Source of the DNA: Calothrix brevissima NIES-22
GTDB taxonomy: Bacteria; Cyanobacteriota; Cyanobacteriia; Cyanobacteriales; Nostocaceae
DNA length: 64,000 nucleotides
Direction: 5' to 3'
NCBI RefSeq assembly: GCF_002367995.1
Contig: NZ_AP018207.1
Span: 3,471,083-3,535,082, forward strand
The stretch's first letter is position 1. Each line of letters opens with the position of its first letter. Below the pieces are notes generated by a model that worked only from the letters and a program-made list of their open reading frames with translations, did not search any database and was not told the origin of the DNA. Both the position numbers and the translations under genes were made by a program. Below, piece by piece: positions 56,368-64,000 of the stretch.

Positions 56368-56437
56368 TTAATCACAAACCATAATATTTATAAATACTGA
56401 CAATTGTACAGACGCGATGAATCGCGTCTCTAACAAA

Positions 56438-57388
56438 TTACGCATTAAATGCAAACTTATTCGTCGCCGCAATTAAGGCGCTGCGTATTCCCGGTTCACT
56501 CATCGAATGTCCCGCATCAGGAACTACAATAAATTCTGCTTCCGGCCAAGCCCGATGTAATTCCCAAGCTGATACCATCGGACAGACAACATCATAACGC
56601 CCCTGCACAATTACAGCCGGAATATGACGAATTTTATCAACATTTAATAGTAATTGATTTTCCGTTTCTAAAAATCCATGATTAATAAAATAATGACATT
56701 CAATTCTAGCAAATGCTTCCGCAAAATCATTCTGACCAAAATTTTTCATCAAGTCAGTATCGGGAAATAATCTACTAGTACTAGCTTCCCAAATAGACCA
56801 AGCACGGGCGGCTTCTAATCTAATTTGTAAATCTGGACTGGTTAAACGTTGATAATAAGCTGTGAGTAAATCATCCCGTTCTGCGGGGGGAATTGGTTTA
56901 AGATATTCTTCCCAAGCATCAGGAAAAATATAGCTAGCCCCTTCTTGATAAAACCAGTGTAATTCTTTTTTACGTAGCATAAATATGCCGCGTAAAATTA
57001 ATTCTGTACAACGTTCGGGATGGGTTTGACTATATGCTAAAGATAAAGTACTCCCCCAACTCCCACCAAATACAGCCCACTTTTCGATTCCTAAATGTTC
57101 GCGGAGTTGTTCAATATCGCTGACTAAATCCCAAGTAGTATTTTCTCGCAATTCTGCATGGGGTTTGCTTTGACCGCAACCGCGTTGATCGAACATTACC
57201 AAGCGCCATTTTTGCGGATGAAAATATTGGCGATAAAAAGGGGGACAACCACCACCAGGGCCGCCATGTAATAATACTATTGGCTTTCCTTGGGGATTAC
57301 CTGATTCTTCAAAATGAATTTTGTGTAACTCTGATACCTGTAAATAGCCTTCGTTGTAAGGTGCGATCGCGGGGTAAAGTTCGTACAT
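56438..57388 (-). CDS. pip: Proline iminopeptidase
   Basis: This alpha/beta hydrolase removes N-terminal proline from peptides. The oxyanion motif HGGPGGG (41-47), nucleophile Ser110 in GGSWGS, Asp in QGRYDVVCP and His in DAGHSMSE complete the triad. FDQRGCGQS is the typical family block. The 316-residue length is normal and there is no signal peptide, so it is cytosolic. ATG start; monocistronic. Substrate range (peptides or small amides) cannot be read from the sequence. Confidence 0.95.
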   Translation of the reverse strand: MYELYPAIAPYNEGYLQVSELHKIHFEESGNPQGKPIVLLHGGPGGGCPPFYRQYFHPQKWRLVMFDQRGCGQSKPHAELRENTTWDLVSDIEQLREHLGIEKWAVFGGSWGSTLSLAYSQTHPERCTELILRGIFMLRKKELHWFYQEGASYIFPDAWEEYLKPIPPAERDDLLTAYYQRLTSPDLQIRLEAARAWSIWEASTSRLFPDTDLMKNFGQNDFAEAFARIECHYFINHGFLETENQLLLNVDKIRHIPAVIVQGRYDVVCPMVSAWELHRAWPEAEFIVVPDAGHSMSEPGIRSALIAATNKFAFNA

Positions 57389-57527
57389 TGGTAGGAATTA
57401 GGCGAAAATGGTCAATAATCAATGGTCAATGGTCAATTGTTATGAATTATTTAACTTGAGACTATTGATTTTCAACTGTTGACCTTGGAATGTTGACTCT
57501 GGACTCGTAACTAACCTAATTTGGTTG
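57389..57527. repeat. Short GTCAATG-type repeats
   Basis: TGGTCAA/ATGGTCA units at about 57409-57438 and a TTGACC-rich stretch between the iminopeptidase and protease genes. Confidence 0.7.
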
Positions 57528-60500
57528 CTAAATTGCTGGAGGCTGAATAATAATATCCGAGTTAACAATAAAGCCGGAATTAGTGTTGAGAGTCGCAAAC
57601 TGAATTTCATTATTAAAGATTAAAGCACCTGTAGCTGAGTTATAGCTGAACTGGTTCAAACTAGTAGCGCCAAAAGTCTCATTTTTAATCACAATCTTGT
57701 CTCCTTGCGATCGCGTGAAGTCTGTAATGACATCAATTCCTTCTGAGACTAAATTGAAAACGAACATATCAGCACCAGCACCACCTTTAAGGGTATCGTT
57801 ACCAGCACCGCCAATGAGGGTATCGTTACCATTATTACCTGTAAGAACGTTATTGCCGTTATTACCTGTGAGGATATCGTTATAGTTAGAACCTGCGATC
57901 GCCTCTATACTAGTTAAAGTATCACTCCCACCCAGACCATCGCTAGCTCTGCCTGTTGCCAAGTTAACATTAACCGCACTACTAGCACTTCTATAAGTGA
58001 CAGTATCGTAACCTTCTCCACCGTTGATGGTATCATTACCAGCGTAACCCTCAATAGTGTCATTACCAGAGCTGCCTATGAGGATATCGGCAAAATTAGA
58101 ACCTAATATAGCCTGAATATTACTTAAACTATCAGTACCACCTTGTCCATCGTTAGCTGTACCTGTGGTCAAATTAACGTTGACACCAGCAGTTGCATTT
58201 CTATAACTGGCAGTATCGCTACCTGCACCACCGTTAATAGTATCATTGCCAGCGCCACCATTAAGCGTCTCATTCCCCGATCCGCCTGTGAGGATATCAG
58301 CAAAGTTAGAGCCAATCACCGCTTCTATACTAATTAAAGTATCGCTATCACCTTGTCCATCGCTAGCCGTACCCGCCCCCAAGTTGACATTGACACCAGT
58401 GCCAGAGGTCAAATTTTTATAACTAACAGTATCGTTACCTGCACCACCATTGAGGATATCGCTACCCAGCCCACCATTGAGGATATCGTTACCCAGCCCA
58501 CCATTGAGATTATTATTGCCTGCTCCACCTGTGAGGGTATCGTTATAGTCAGAACCAACTATGACCTCAATACTAATTAATGTATCCGTACCGCCTTGTC
58601 CATCACTAGCTGTACCTGCTTCTAAGTTAACATTGACACCAGTGCTAGCATTTTTATAAGTTACAGTATCAGTGCCAGAATTACCATTGAAGCTATCATT
58701 ACCCGCGCCACCATCGAAAGTATCATTGCCAACGCTACCAATCAAGGTATCAGCAAAGCTAGAACCAACTATGACCTCAATACTAATTAATGTATCCGTA
58801 CCGCCTTGTCCATCACTAGCTGTACCTGCTTCTAAGTTAACATTGACACCAGTGCTAGCATTTTTATAAACAGCAGTATCGTTACCCAAACCACCATCTA
58901 GGGTGTCATTGCCTAAGCTGCCAATCAGGCTATCATTCCCTACATCACCAATGAGGTTATCGTCACCTGAACCCCCATCTAGGGTATCATTGCCAATTTC
59001 ACCATAGAGGTAGTCATTATCTTCACCGCCAAATATGACATCATTACCTTGTCCGCCATAAATAATATCTTTAGCAGAACCGATGACAGCAGTGGCTGAG
59101 TCACCAAATAGGCGATCGTTACCATCTCCGCCATTGATATTATCATCGCCTCCATCACCATAAATAGTGTCATTACCAGCACCACCATTGAGGTTATCAT
59201 TACCATCACCACCATAAATGGAATTATTACTAGCATCACCAGAAATATTGTCAGCGTTAGTAGTACCATAAGCTGTGTTGGTAGGGACTAGCTTAATGTA
59301 GTTAAGATTAAAACCACTGGTGAGCATGTCTAGGCGCAGTTGATTACTACCTGCATTTAAACTTACTCCTTTAGCGATCGCGTTCATCCAAACATTATCG
59401 CCGCCAGTAGCATCAAAGCTGATGATGCGTTCTTGATTGCTATTAAAAGTTGCTTTGAGTTGCTGAGCGCTACCAACAGAGGCAACTCGCACTACAATGT
59501 CATAAAATTTATTCTCAGTCAGATTAAAAATATAATTGAGCCATTCTCCCGATTGAATTGCAGTGACATCAAAGCCTCTACCATCACTGCTATCTTTGAT
59601 ATCTACACCCAAATCTCGGCGATATTTTCCACCGTCATTCGTCGGTGTGGTGTCCTCAGCGCTATTGTAGTTCTCGGCTTGAATAACAATTTCTGAGGTA
59701 GTAGAGGTTGTATTGTTATTAATACTATCCGTCTGGGTTTGAGTATTTCCTATAACCTGTTGATAAGCTGTCAGCGCATTCAAACGACCGCCAGTATTGA
59801 CTTTACCTTGCAAAGAATCGAGCTTATCAACTGTTGAAAGTAAGGCATATCTCAGTTCTAAAACTGTGAGATTCGGGTTAGCATCTAAAAGTAAAGCTGC
59901 AACACCAGATACAGAAGGAACAGCCATTGATGTCCCATTCCATGCAGCGTACTGATCGTTGGGTAGGGTACTGTAAATATTTACCCCAGGCGCGGCTAGG
60001 TCTACAGAGTTTACACCATAATTGGAAAAAGAAGCGAGTTGATCGTTTTCATTTGTAGCTGCCACAGTAATGATATTTGGTAGCTCGTAGCTAGCAGGAT
60101 AACGCGGCTCAATGTCATTATCTTTACTTGTATTACCTGCTGCGGCTATAACTAAAACACCACGTTCGTAGGCATACTTTAAAACATCATATTCATCTTG
60201 ATTGAAAGACTTGGAGCTAAAACTGAGGTTGACGATTCTCGCTCCATTCTGGATCGCATAATAGATACCGTAGGCTACGTTCCATAAATATCCTTCGCTG
60301 TCGCTGGTACGGAAATGCTTCGTCACCATGATGGAGACATTCGGATCGACTCCTACTACTCCTAGAGCATTATTGCCTACAGCACCTATGATACCGGCAA
60401 CATGAGTGCCATGACCTCCTTTTACATGGTCGTCTAAGGGATTATTATCTCCATCACCAAAGTCCCAACCGTAAACATCATCAATATAGCCGTTGTTATC

Positions 60501-60809
60501 ATTATCAATGCCATCCCCAGCTATTTCGCCCGGATTTGTCCAGATGTTGTCCTTTAAATCCTGGTGATTGTAGTCAACGCCAGTATCCACAACAGCCACT
60601 ATCACTTTTTTCTGGTCTGGCGGTCGATTTTGAGTAGCATTTACCACTAAAGTGGCATTAATCTTGCTTAAACCCCAAAGACTACCAAAATATGGATCGT
60701 TGGGTATTAAATCCGGTACTGGTGGCTCGCTAGCTGTATCTGTTTGCTCGTCAGTTATTTGTGGTTCATCGCTCATATTTGACTGAGCGTTGTCTGCAAT
60801 TATTTCCAT
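57528..60809 (-). CDS. Subtilisin-family protease with CBM-like and RTX calcium-binding domains
   Basis: Order of the 1093 residues: a short leader without signal peptide; an S8 peptidase domain (about 60-350) with the triad Asp75 (VVDTG), His133 (GGHGTH) and Ser294 (GTSMAVP), and the oxyanion Asn226; a carbohydrate-binding-module-like domain (about 375-515, starting EIVIQAENYNSAED); then many RTX nonapeptides (GGxGxDxLx) to about 1020 and a C-terminal FSRSQGDKIVI-type end. RTX proteins leave through type I secretion and fold in external Ca2+. ATG at 60809 is used; a GTG at 60821 is an alternative. The RTX array itself shows a recurring unit of about 60 residues with TGVNVNLEAGTASDG. Confidence 0.92.
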   Translation of the reverse strand: MEIIADNAQSNMSDEPQITDEQTDTASEPPVPDLIPNDPYFGSLWGLSKINATLVVNATQNRPPDQKKVIVAVVDTGVDYNHQDLKDNIWTNPGEIAGDGIDNDNNGYIDDVYGWDFGDGDNNPLDDHVKGGHGTHVAGIIGAVGNNALGVVGVDPNVSIMVTKHFRTSDSEGYLWNVAYGIYYAIQNGARIVNLSFSSKSFNQDEYDVLKYAYERGVLVIAAAGNTSKDNDIEPRYPASYELPNIITVAATNENDQLASFSNYGVNSVDLAAPGVNIYSTLPNDQYAAWNGTSMAVPSVSGVAALLLDANPNLTVLELRYALLSTVDKLDSLQGKVNTGGRLNALTAYQQVIGNTQTQTDSINNNTTSTTSEIVIQAENYNSAEDTTPTNDGGKYRRDLGVDIKDSSDGRGFDVTAIQSGEWLNYIFNLTENKFYDIVVRVASVGSAQQLKATFNSNQERIISFDATGGDNVWMNAIAKGVSLNAGSNQLRLDMLTSGFNLNYIKLVPTNTAYGTTNADNISGDASNNSIYGGDGNDNLNGGAGNDTIYGDGGDDNINGGDGNDRLFGDSATAVIGSAKDIIYGGQGNDVIFGGEDNDYLYGEIGNDTLDGGSGDDNLIGDVGNDSLIGSLGNDTLDGGLGNDTAVYKNASTGVNVNLEAGTASDGQGGTDTLISIEVIVGSSFADTLIGSVGNDTFDGGAGNDSFNGNSGTDTVTYKNASTGVNVNLEAGTASDGQGGTDTLISIEVIVGSDYNDTLTGGAGNNNLNGGLGNDILNGGLGSDILNGGAGNDTVSYKNLTSGTGVNVNLGAGTASDGQGDSDTLISIEAVIGSNFADILTGGSGNETLNGGAGNDTINGGAGSDTASYRNATAGVNVNLTTGTANDGQGGTDSLSNIQAILGSNFADILIGSSGNDTIEGYAGNDTINGGEGYDTVTYRSASSAVNVNLATGRASDGLGGSDTLTSIEAIAGSNYNDILTGNNGNNVLTGNNGNDTLIGGAGNDTLKGGAGADMFVFNLVSEGIDVITDFTRSQGDKIVIKNETFGATSLNQFSYNSATGALIFNNEIQFATLNTNSGFIVNSDIIIQPPAI

Positions 60810-60821
60810 TAAAAACAGCAC

Positions 60822-61709
60822 CTAAAAAAAAGATAAATCAATAATGAAAAAAGCCAACAAATTTTTTCTCGAAAGATGAAAATTTGGGCCAGTATTCTTA
60901 CGATTAGGGAATAAGCGAAAAAAAGATTTATGTCATTCCTCAAAGGTTGCTAAATATGGGGAATGCATCCTGATTGTCCAATGATTAGTTGTTAGTTTAT
61001 CCAATATAATTGGCAACCTGCAAATTATATTGCCACGCTTTTTGAATAATATTATGAAGTTTCGGTAAAGTTATTTACTCATCATGATATTTGTATTATA
61101 GGACACATGTAAAATCAGATTTAGCTCTAACAATAATTTATTATTAGGCAAAACGATTAAAAAATCTAGCTTGTAGATAACATAGCCATTCCAAAGATAG
61201 GTATAAAAAATACTCATCCCGATTGCGTACTCAGCATCAATGCATGAACATCGATCGGATTGAATGACTAGTTTATAGAAATTATTAAATTTGAATTAGT
61301 TGTTTTTTTGATTAAAAGGGAATAATGTTGCTAATTGCGGCGAAAAATCCATAAAATCTCTAATAAATAGCATATATCGGCTTTTTTCTAATTTTATCTA
61401 TTTAAGTCACCTAAAATTGACTAATTTAGTCCTGCTGTGCCACTGCTAACCCTGACAAGATGATGTTTTTTCTCTTATAAGAAATAAAATACTTATCAAC
61501 AATTAATACAAATTTGCCCCAATAATCCTCAAGATAAATTTCCTAGCTAGCGAATTAAAAAAGAGATTTTCCTGCTAAAATCGTTAACAGCAAGCTGATT
61601 TATGCTGCATTATATCAGCGTCGTAAATATCAAAAGTAAGGCGATCGCGCTCATCATGACATTTCCCAAAAGCGATCGCCTAGAGCATTGCTGGTTGATC
61701 TCACAGCTT
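60822..61709. other. AT-rich spacer upstream of the protease gene
   Basis: About 0.9 kb in which I see no gene. It must hold the protease promoter. A few short direct repeats are present but none is convincing. Confidence 0.5.
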
Positions 61710-61940
61710 CTAGTGCACTCCAGCATCCAAAGCAAATTCCGGCACAGAAGTAGGAAAAGACCCACCTACTGCCACCTTCTTACCTAATGCAACACCCTTT
61801 TGAATTAACTCTCTAAAATCCTGTTTCTGGATCATCATTGCAGAGATGATTACCATATCGCACCAATCCCAATCGGCATCTGTCTCTAGAGAGACATTGC
61901 GATCGCAAAAGCGAATCTCCCAATCACTAGGCAGCATAGC
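61710..61940 (-). pseudogene. Fragment of a B12-binding radical-SAM protein
   Basis: The minus strand from about 61940 reads a family-like block: LPSDWEIRFCDRNV, DADWDWCDMVIISAMMIQ, FRELIQKGVALGKKVAVGG and SFPTSVPEFALDAG. This is the N-terminal B12-binding domain of the radical-SAM proteins of this type. It then ends at a stop where the family continues with a glycine-rich loop. The upstream part of the frame is read from a GCCCAAT repeat tract (GHWALGIGQ), so both ends of the gene are lost. Confidence 0.7.
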
Positions 61941-61966
61941 CACTACAGTAATGATTATTGACTCTT

Positions 61967-61994
61967 GCCCAATGCCCAATGCCCAATGCCCAAT
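61967..61994. repeat. Heptameric repeat CCCAATG
   Basis: Four units sit at the 5' edge of the B12-radical-SAM fragment. Confidence 0.85.
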
Positions 61995-62077
61995 TCCCCT
62001 AGAAAATGTCAAAATTAAATGTGTTTTGTAATTGCCGCCTTGGATAGGGCGGATTTGAGATAACTAACTTGAAATTT

Positions 62078-63088
62078 ATGGGCAAGCAGCGCGTTCTGTC
62101 GGGAGTTCAACCAACTGGAAATTTACATTTAGGCAACTACTTGGGAGCAATTCGTAACTGGGTGGAAGCCCAGAGTGATTACGACAATTATCTGTTTGTC
62201 GCTGATTTACATGCAATTACGGTGCCACATGACCCCAAAGAGTTGGCATCTAATACCTATAACCTCGTTGCTCTCTATTTAGCTTGTGGTCTAGATTTAA
62301 ATTATTCCACCATTTTTGTACAATCTCACGTCTCGGCACACAGCGAACTTACCTGGTTGCTCAATTGCATTACTCCCCTTAACTGGCTGCAAGATATGAT
62401 CCAGTTTAAAGAAAAAGCTGTGAAACAAGGGGAAAATGTCGGTGTCGGCTTATTAGATTACCCTGTGCTGATGTCTGCTGATATTCTGCTTTATCAGGCA
62501 GATTTTGTGCCAGTGGGTGAAGATCAAAAGCAACATTTAGAATTAACGCGAGATATCGTCAATCGATTTAATCATTTATTTGCGAAACCGGATCAACCAG
62601 TACTAAAGCTACCAGCACCTTTGATTCGCAAGGAAGGCGCAAGGGTGATGAGTTTAACTGATGGTACGCGGAAAATGTCCAAATCCGATCCGTCAGAACT
62701 CAGCCGGATTAATTTGTTAGACACGCCAGAGCAAATTGCCAATAAAATTAAGCGTTGTAAAACCGATCCAGTTCGGGGTTTAACTTTTGACGATCCTGAA
62801 CGTCCTGAGTGTAATAACTTGTTAACCCTATATCTGCTATTGTCTGGTAAAAATAAAGAAGATGTGGCAGCAGAATGTCAAGATATGGGTTGGGGACAAT
62901 TCAAACCATTATTGACCGAAACTGCGATCGCAGCTCTCAAACCAATTCAAGAAAAATATCAGGCAATTATGGCAGATAAAGGCTATCTTGAGTCGGTATT
63001 GCGGGAAGGAAGGCAAAAAGCGGAGGTTGTTGCTAACCAAACTCTAGCAGAAGTTAAAGCTGCTTTAGGCTACACCATACCTCATTAA
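62078..63088 (+). CDS. trpS: Tryptophanyl-tRNA synthetase
   Basis: TrpS charges tRNA-Trp. This class I synthetase has the HIGH-like GNLHLGNYLGA (about 14-24) and KMSKSDPS signatures, plus the dimer and tryptophan-pocket region MSADILLYQADFVPVGEDQKQHLELTRDI (split: ADILLYQADFVPVG, then QHLELTRDI). The 336-residue length is standard. ATG at 62078 (MGKQRVLSG) is used; a TTG 9 bases upstream is less likely. The gene is monocistronic, between a broken gene and a repeat-rich spacer. Confidence 0.97.
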   Translation: MGKQRVLSGVQPTGNLHLGNYLGAIRNWVEAQSDYDNYLFVADLHAITVPHDPKELASNTYNLVALYLACGLDLNYSTIFVQSHVSAHSELTWLLNCITPLNWLQDMIQFKEKAVKQGENVGVGLLDYPVLMSADILLYQADFVPVGEDQKQHLELTRDIVNRFNHLFAKPDQPVLKLPAPLIRKEGARVMSLTDGTRKMSKSDPSELSRINLLDTPEQIANKIKRCKTDPVRGLTFDDPERPECNNLLTLYLLLSGKNKEDVAAECQDMGWGQFKPLLTETAIAALKPIQEKYQAIMADKGYLESVLREGRQKAEVVANQTLAEVKAALGYTIPH

Positions 63089-63520
63089 GGATTGCTGTAA
63101 GAAAGCCACTAGGGCGCGTTTTTAAAGTCGCCGTCACCCTACAAGGGTGCGGCTATCTCTACTAAGTCCGCCTGCGCGGACTAGAACCAGTGATACCATT
63201 TCGATATTAAGATGCATATTATTAGCCTGCAGAGGCAGGCTTTGTTTATTTAGCCCCAGGCTTCTAGCCTGCGGGCGTTAGTGTGCAACCTCACATAGAA
63301 TTGGTATGAGTGGTTTCCCTGATATTCAGAAGTAGCTTGGTGTGATGGCTATTCATAGGATTTGAGACTTAGAGGGCATGAAAATTAGCTATAAAGCACG
63401 AAATTTATTAATAAGTTAAGCATTGCCATAACACAACCAAGAATTTAAGGTTTAGTTTATAAATTGTCTCAATAGGGGTAAATTGATTTACCCTGAAAGA
63501 AACTGGAAATTCTGAATGTT
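63089..63520. repeat. Repeat-rich spacer with several hairpins
   Basis: AGTCCGCCTGCGCGGACT (about 63164-63181) and AGCCTGCAGAGGCAGGCTTT (about 63222-63241) are strong hairpins, similar in style to those in the 28748 and 9361 elements. No gene is seen. Confidence 0.65.
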
Positions 63521-64000
63521 ATGTCTGATACTCAAAATCCGACAGTCTTGAATGGCTTTCGCCAAGCTGCACAAGCAGGCGAATTTTTAATTACTGCCGA
63601 GGTAGCACCACCTAAAGGCGGAAATCCAAAACACATGCTTGATATGGCGGCGACTCTTAAGGGGAGGGTTCATGCTGTCAATGTTACCGATGGTAGCCGA
63701 GCAGTATTGCGGATGTCTTCGTTAGTAGCTTCGGCAATTTTATTACAACATGGAATTGAGCCGATTTGTCAGATGGCTTGCCGCGATCGCAATCGCATTG
63801 GTTTACAAGCAGACCTCATGGGTGCCCATGCTTTAGGTATCCATAATATATTAGCTTTAACAGGTGACCCAGTAAAAGCTGGCGATCACCCAGATGCTAA
63901 AGGCGTCTTTGATTTAGAAGCTATTCGTTTGCTGCAACTCATTCGCAAACTTAATCAAGGTATTGATGCTAACGAACAACCTTTAACCGATGGCGCACTC
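63521..64000 (+). CDS. metF: Methylenetetrahydrofolate reductase (N-terminal part, runs out of window)
   Basis: MetF reduces 5,10-methylene-THF to 5-methyl-THF for methionine synthesis, with FAD. The visible 160 residues start MSDTQNPTVLNGFRQAAQAG and contain the family blocks FLITAEVAPPKGG, VHAVNVTDGSRAVLRMSS, EPICQMACRDRNRIGLQADLMGAHALG (split: PICQMACRDRN, then LMGAHALGI) and NILALTGDPVKAGDHP. GAAAGAA-type sequence precedes the ATG at 63521. The 3' part lies beyond base 64000. Confidence 0.9.
   Translation, partial: MSDTQNPTVLNGFRQAAQAGEFLITAEVAPPKGGNPKHMLDMAATLKGRVHAVNVTDGSRAVLRMSSLVASAILLQHGIEPICQMACRDRNRIGLQADLMGAHALGIHNILALTGDPVKAGDHPDAKGVFDLEAIRLLQLIRKLNQGIDANEQPLTDGAL

Noticed and set aside
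58979..59269. ORFs in other frames of the RTX region
   Set aside because: They are shadows of the repetitive GGxGxD coding sequence.
63105..63310. Structured RNA or riboswitch before metF
   Set aside because: The hairpins match dispersed repeat types seen elsewhere in the window rather than any riboswitch class I know.

Overview
The window comes from the chromosome of a cyanobacterium, most likely a filamentous Nostocales-type strain. It carries photosynthesis genes (psbI, psb32, chlI, gun4), a cyanobacterial LptD-like (DUF3769) outer-membrane protein and a pilin-like G/H protein. HIP1 octamers (GCGATCGC) are very dense, and heptameric short tandem repeats (TTGACTG, TTGACGG) and nonameric ones (GGGGGACAA) sit between many genes. 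No species call is possible from the sequence alone.

Layout. 0-9.2 kb is housekeeping: cobalamin (cbiC), lysine (dapB), a sugar-ABC ATPase, gun4, icd and an exported Mn-type superoxide dismutase. 9.3-16 kb is an accessory island. It holds a nested inverted-repeat element, a 47-codon gene that was previously easy to miss, an NB-ARC/TPR STAND gene broken by two frameshifts inside near-identical 126-bp repeats, and two PIN-type toxin-antitoxin cassettes embedded in a 42-bp HIP1-containing repeat. 16-27 kb carries signalling genes (FHA-GAF-adenylate cyclase, Ser/Thr kinase), tRNA-Arg(CCG), a murein hydrolase activator, a Mn exporter under a yybP-ykoY riboswitch, and DUF39. 27-36 kb has surE, two Uma2 genes separated by a small element with an 8-bp target duplication, psb32, DUF4346, a FemAB-like gene, a RibD-C reductase and a histidine kinase. 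36-49.5 kb has a TPR remnant, chlI, ilvC, an aldo/keto reductase, a degenerate nuclease, a DUF4349 remnant, a SagB-type oxidoreductase, the LptD-like gene and psbI. 49.9-64 kb has an acyltransferase, glucan phosphorylase, DUF429, proline iminopeptidase, an S8-RTX protease, a B12-radical-SAM remnant, trpS and the start of a methylenetetrahydrofolate reductase gene.

Genes mostly stand alone, in mixed orientation, with repeat-filled spacers. The functional links visible are tetrapyrrole/chlorophyll supply (cbiC, gun4, chlI), photosystem II (psbI, psb32) and manganese handling (riboswitch plus exporter, Mn-SOD).

The most notable structure is the small mobile DNA. There is a 140-bp element present twice in inverted orientation with 7-bp target duplications, a 161-bp element with an 8-bp duplication, two elements sharing ends but not interiors, and 21-30 bp insertions for which the occupied and empty versions are both visible here. 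One repeat cluster lies in frame inside a coding sequence. No complete novel system is proven. The STAND/TA/repeat island at 9.3-16 kb is the best candidate for follow-up.
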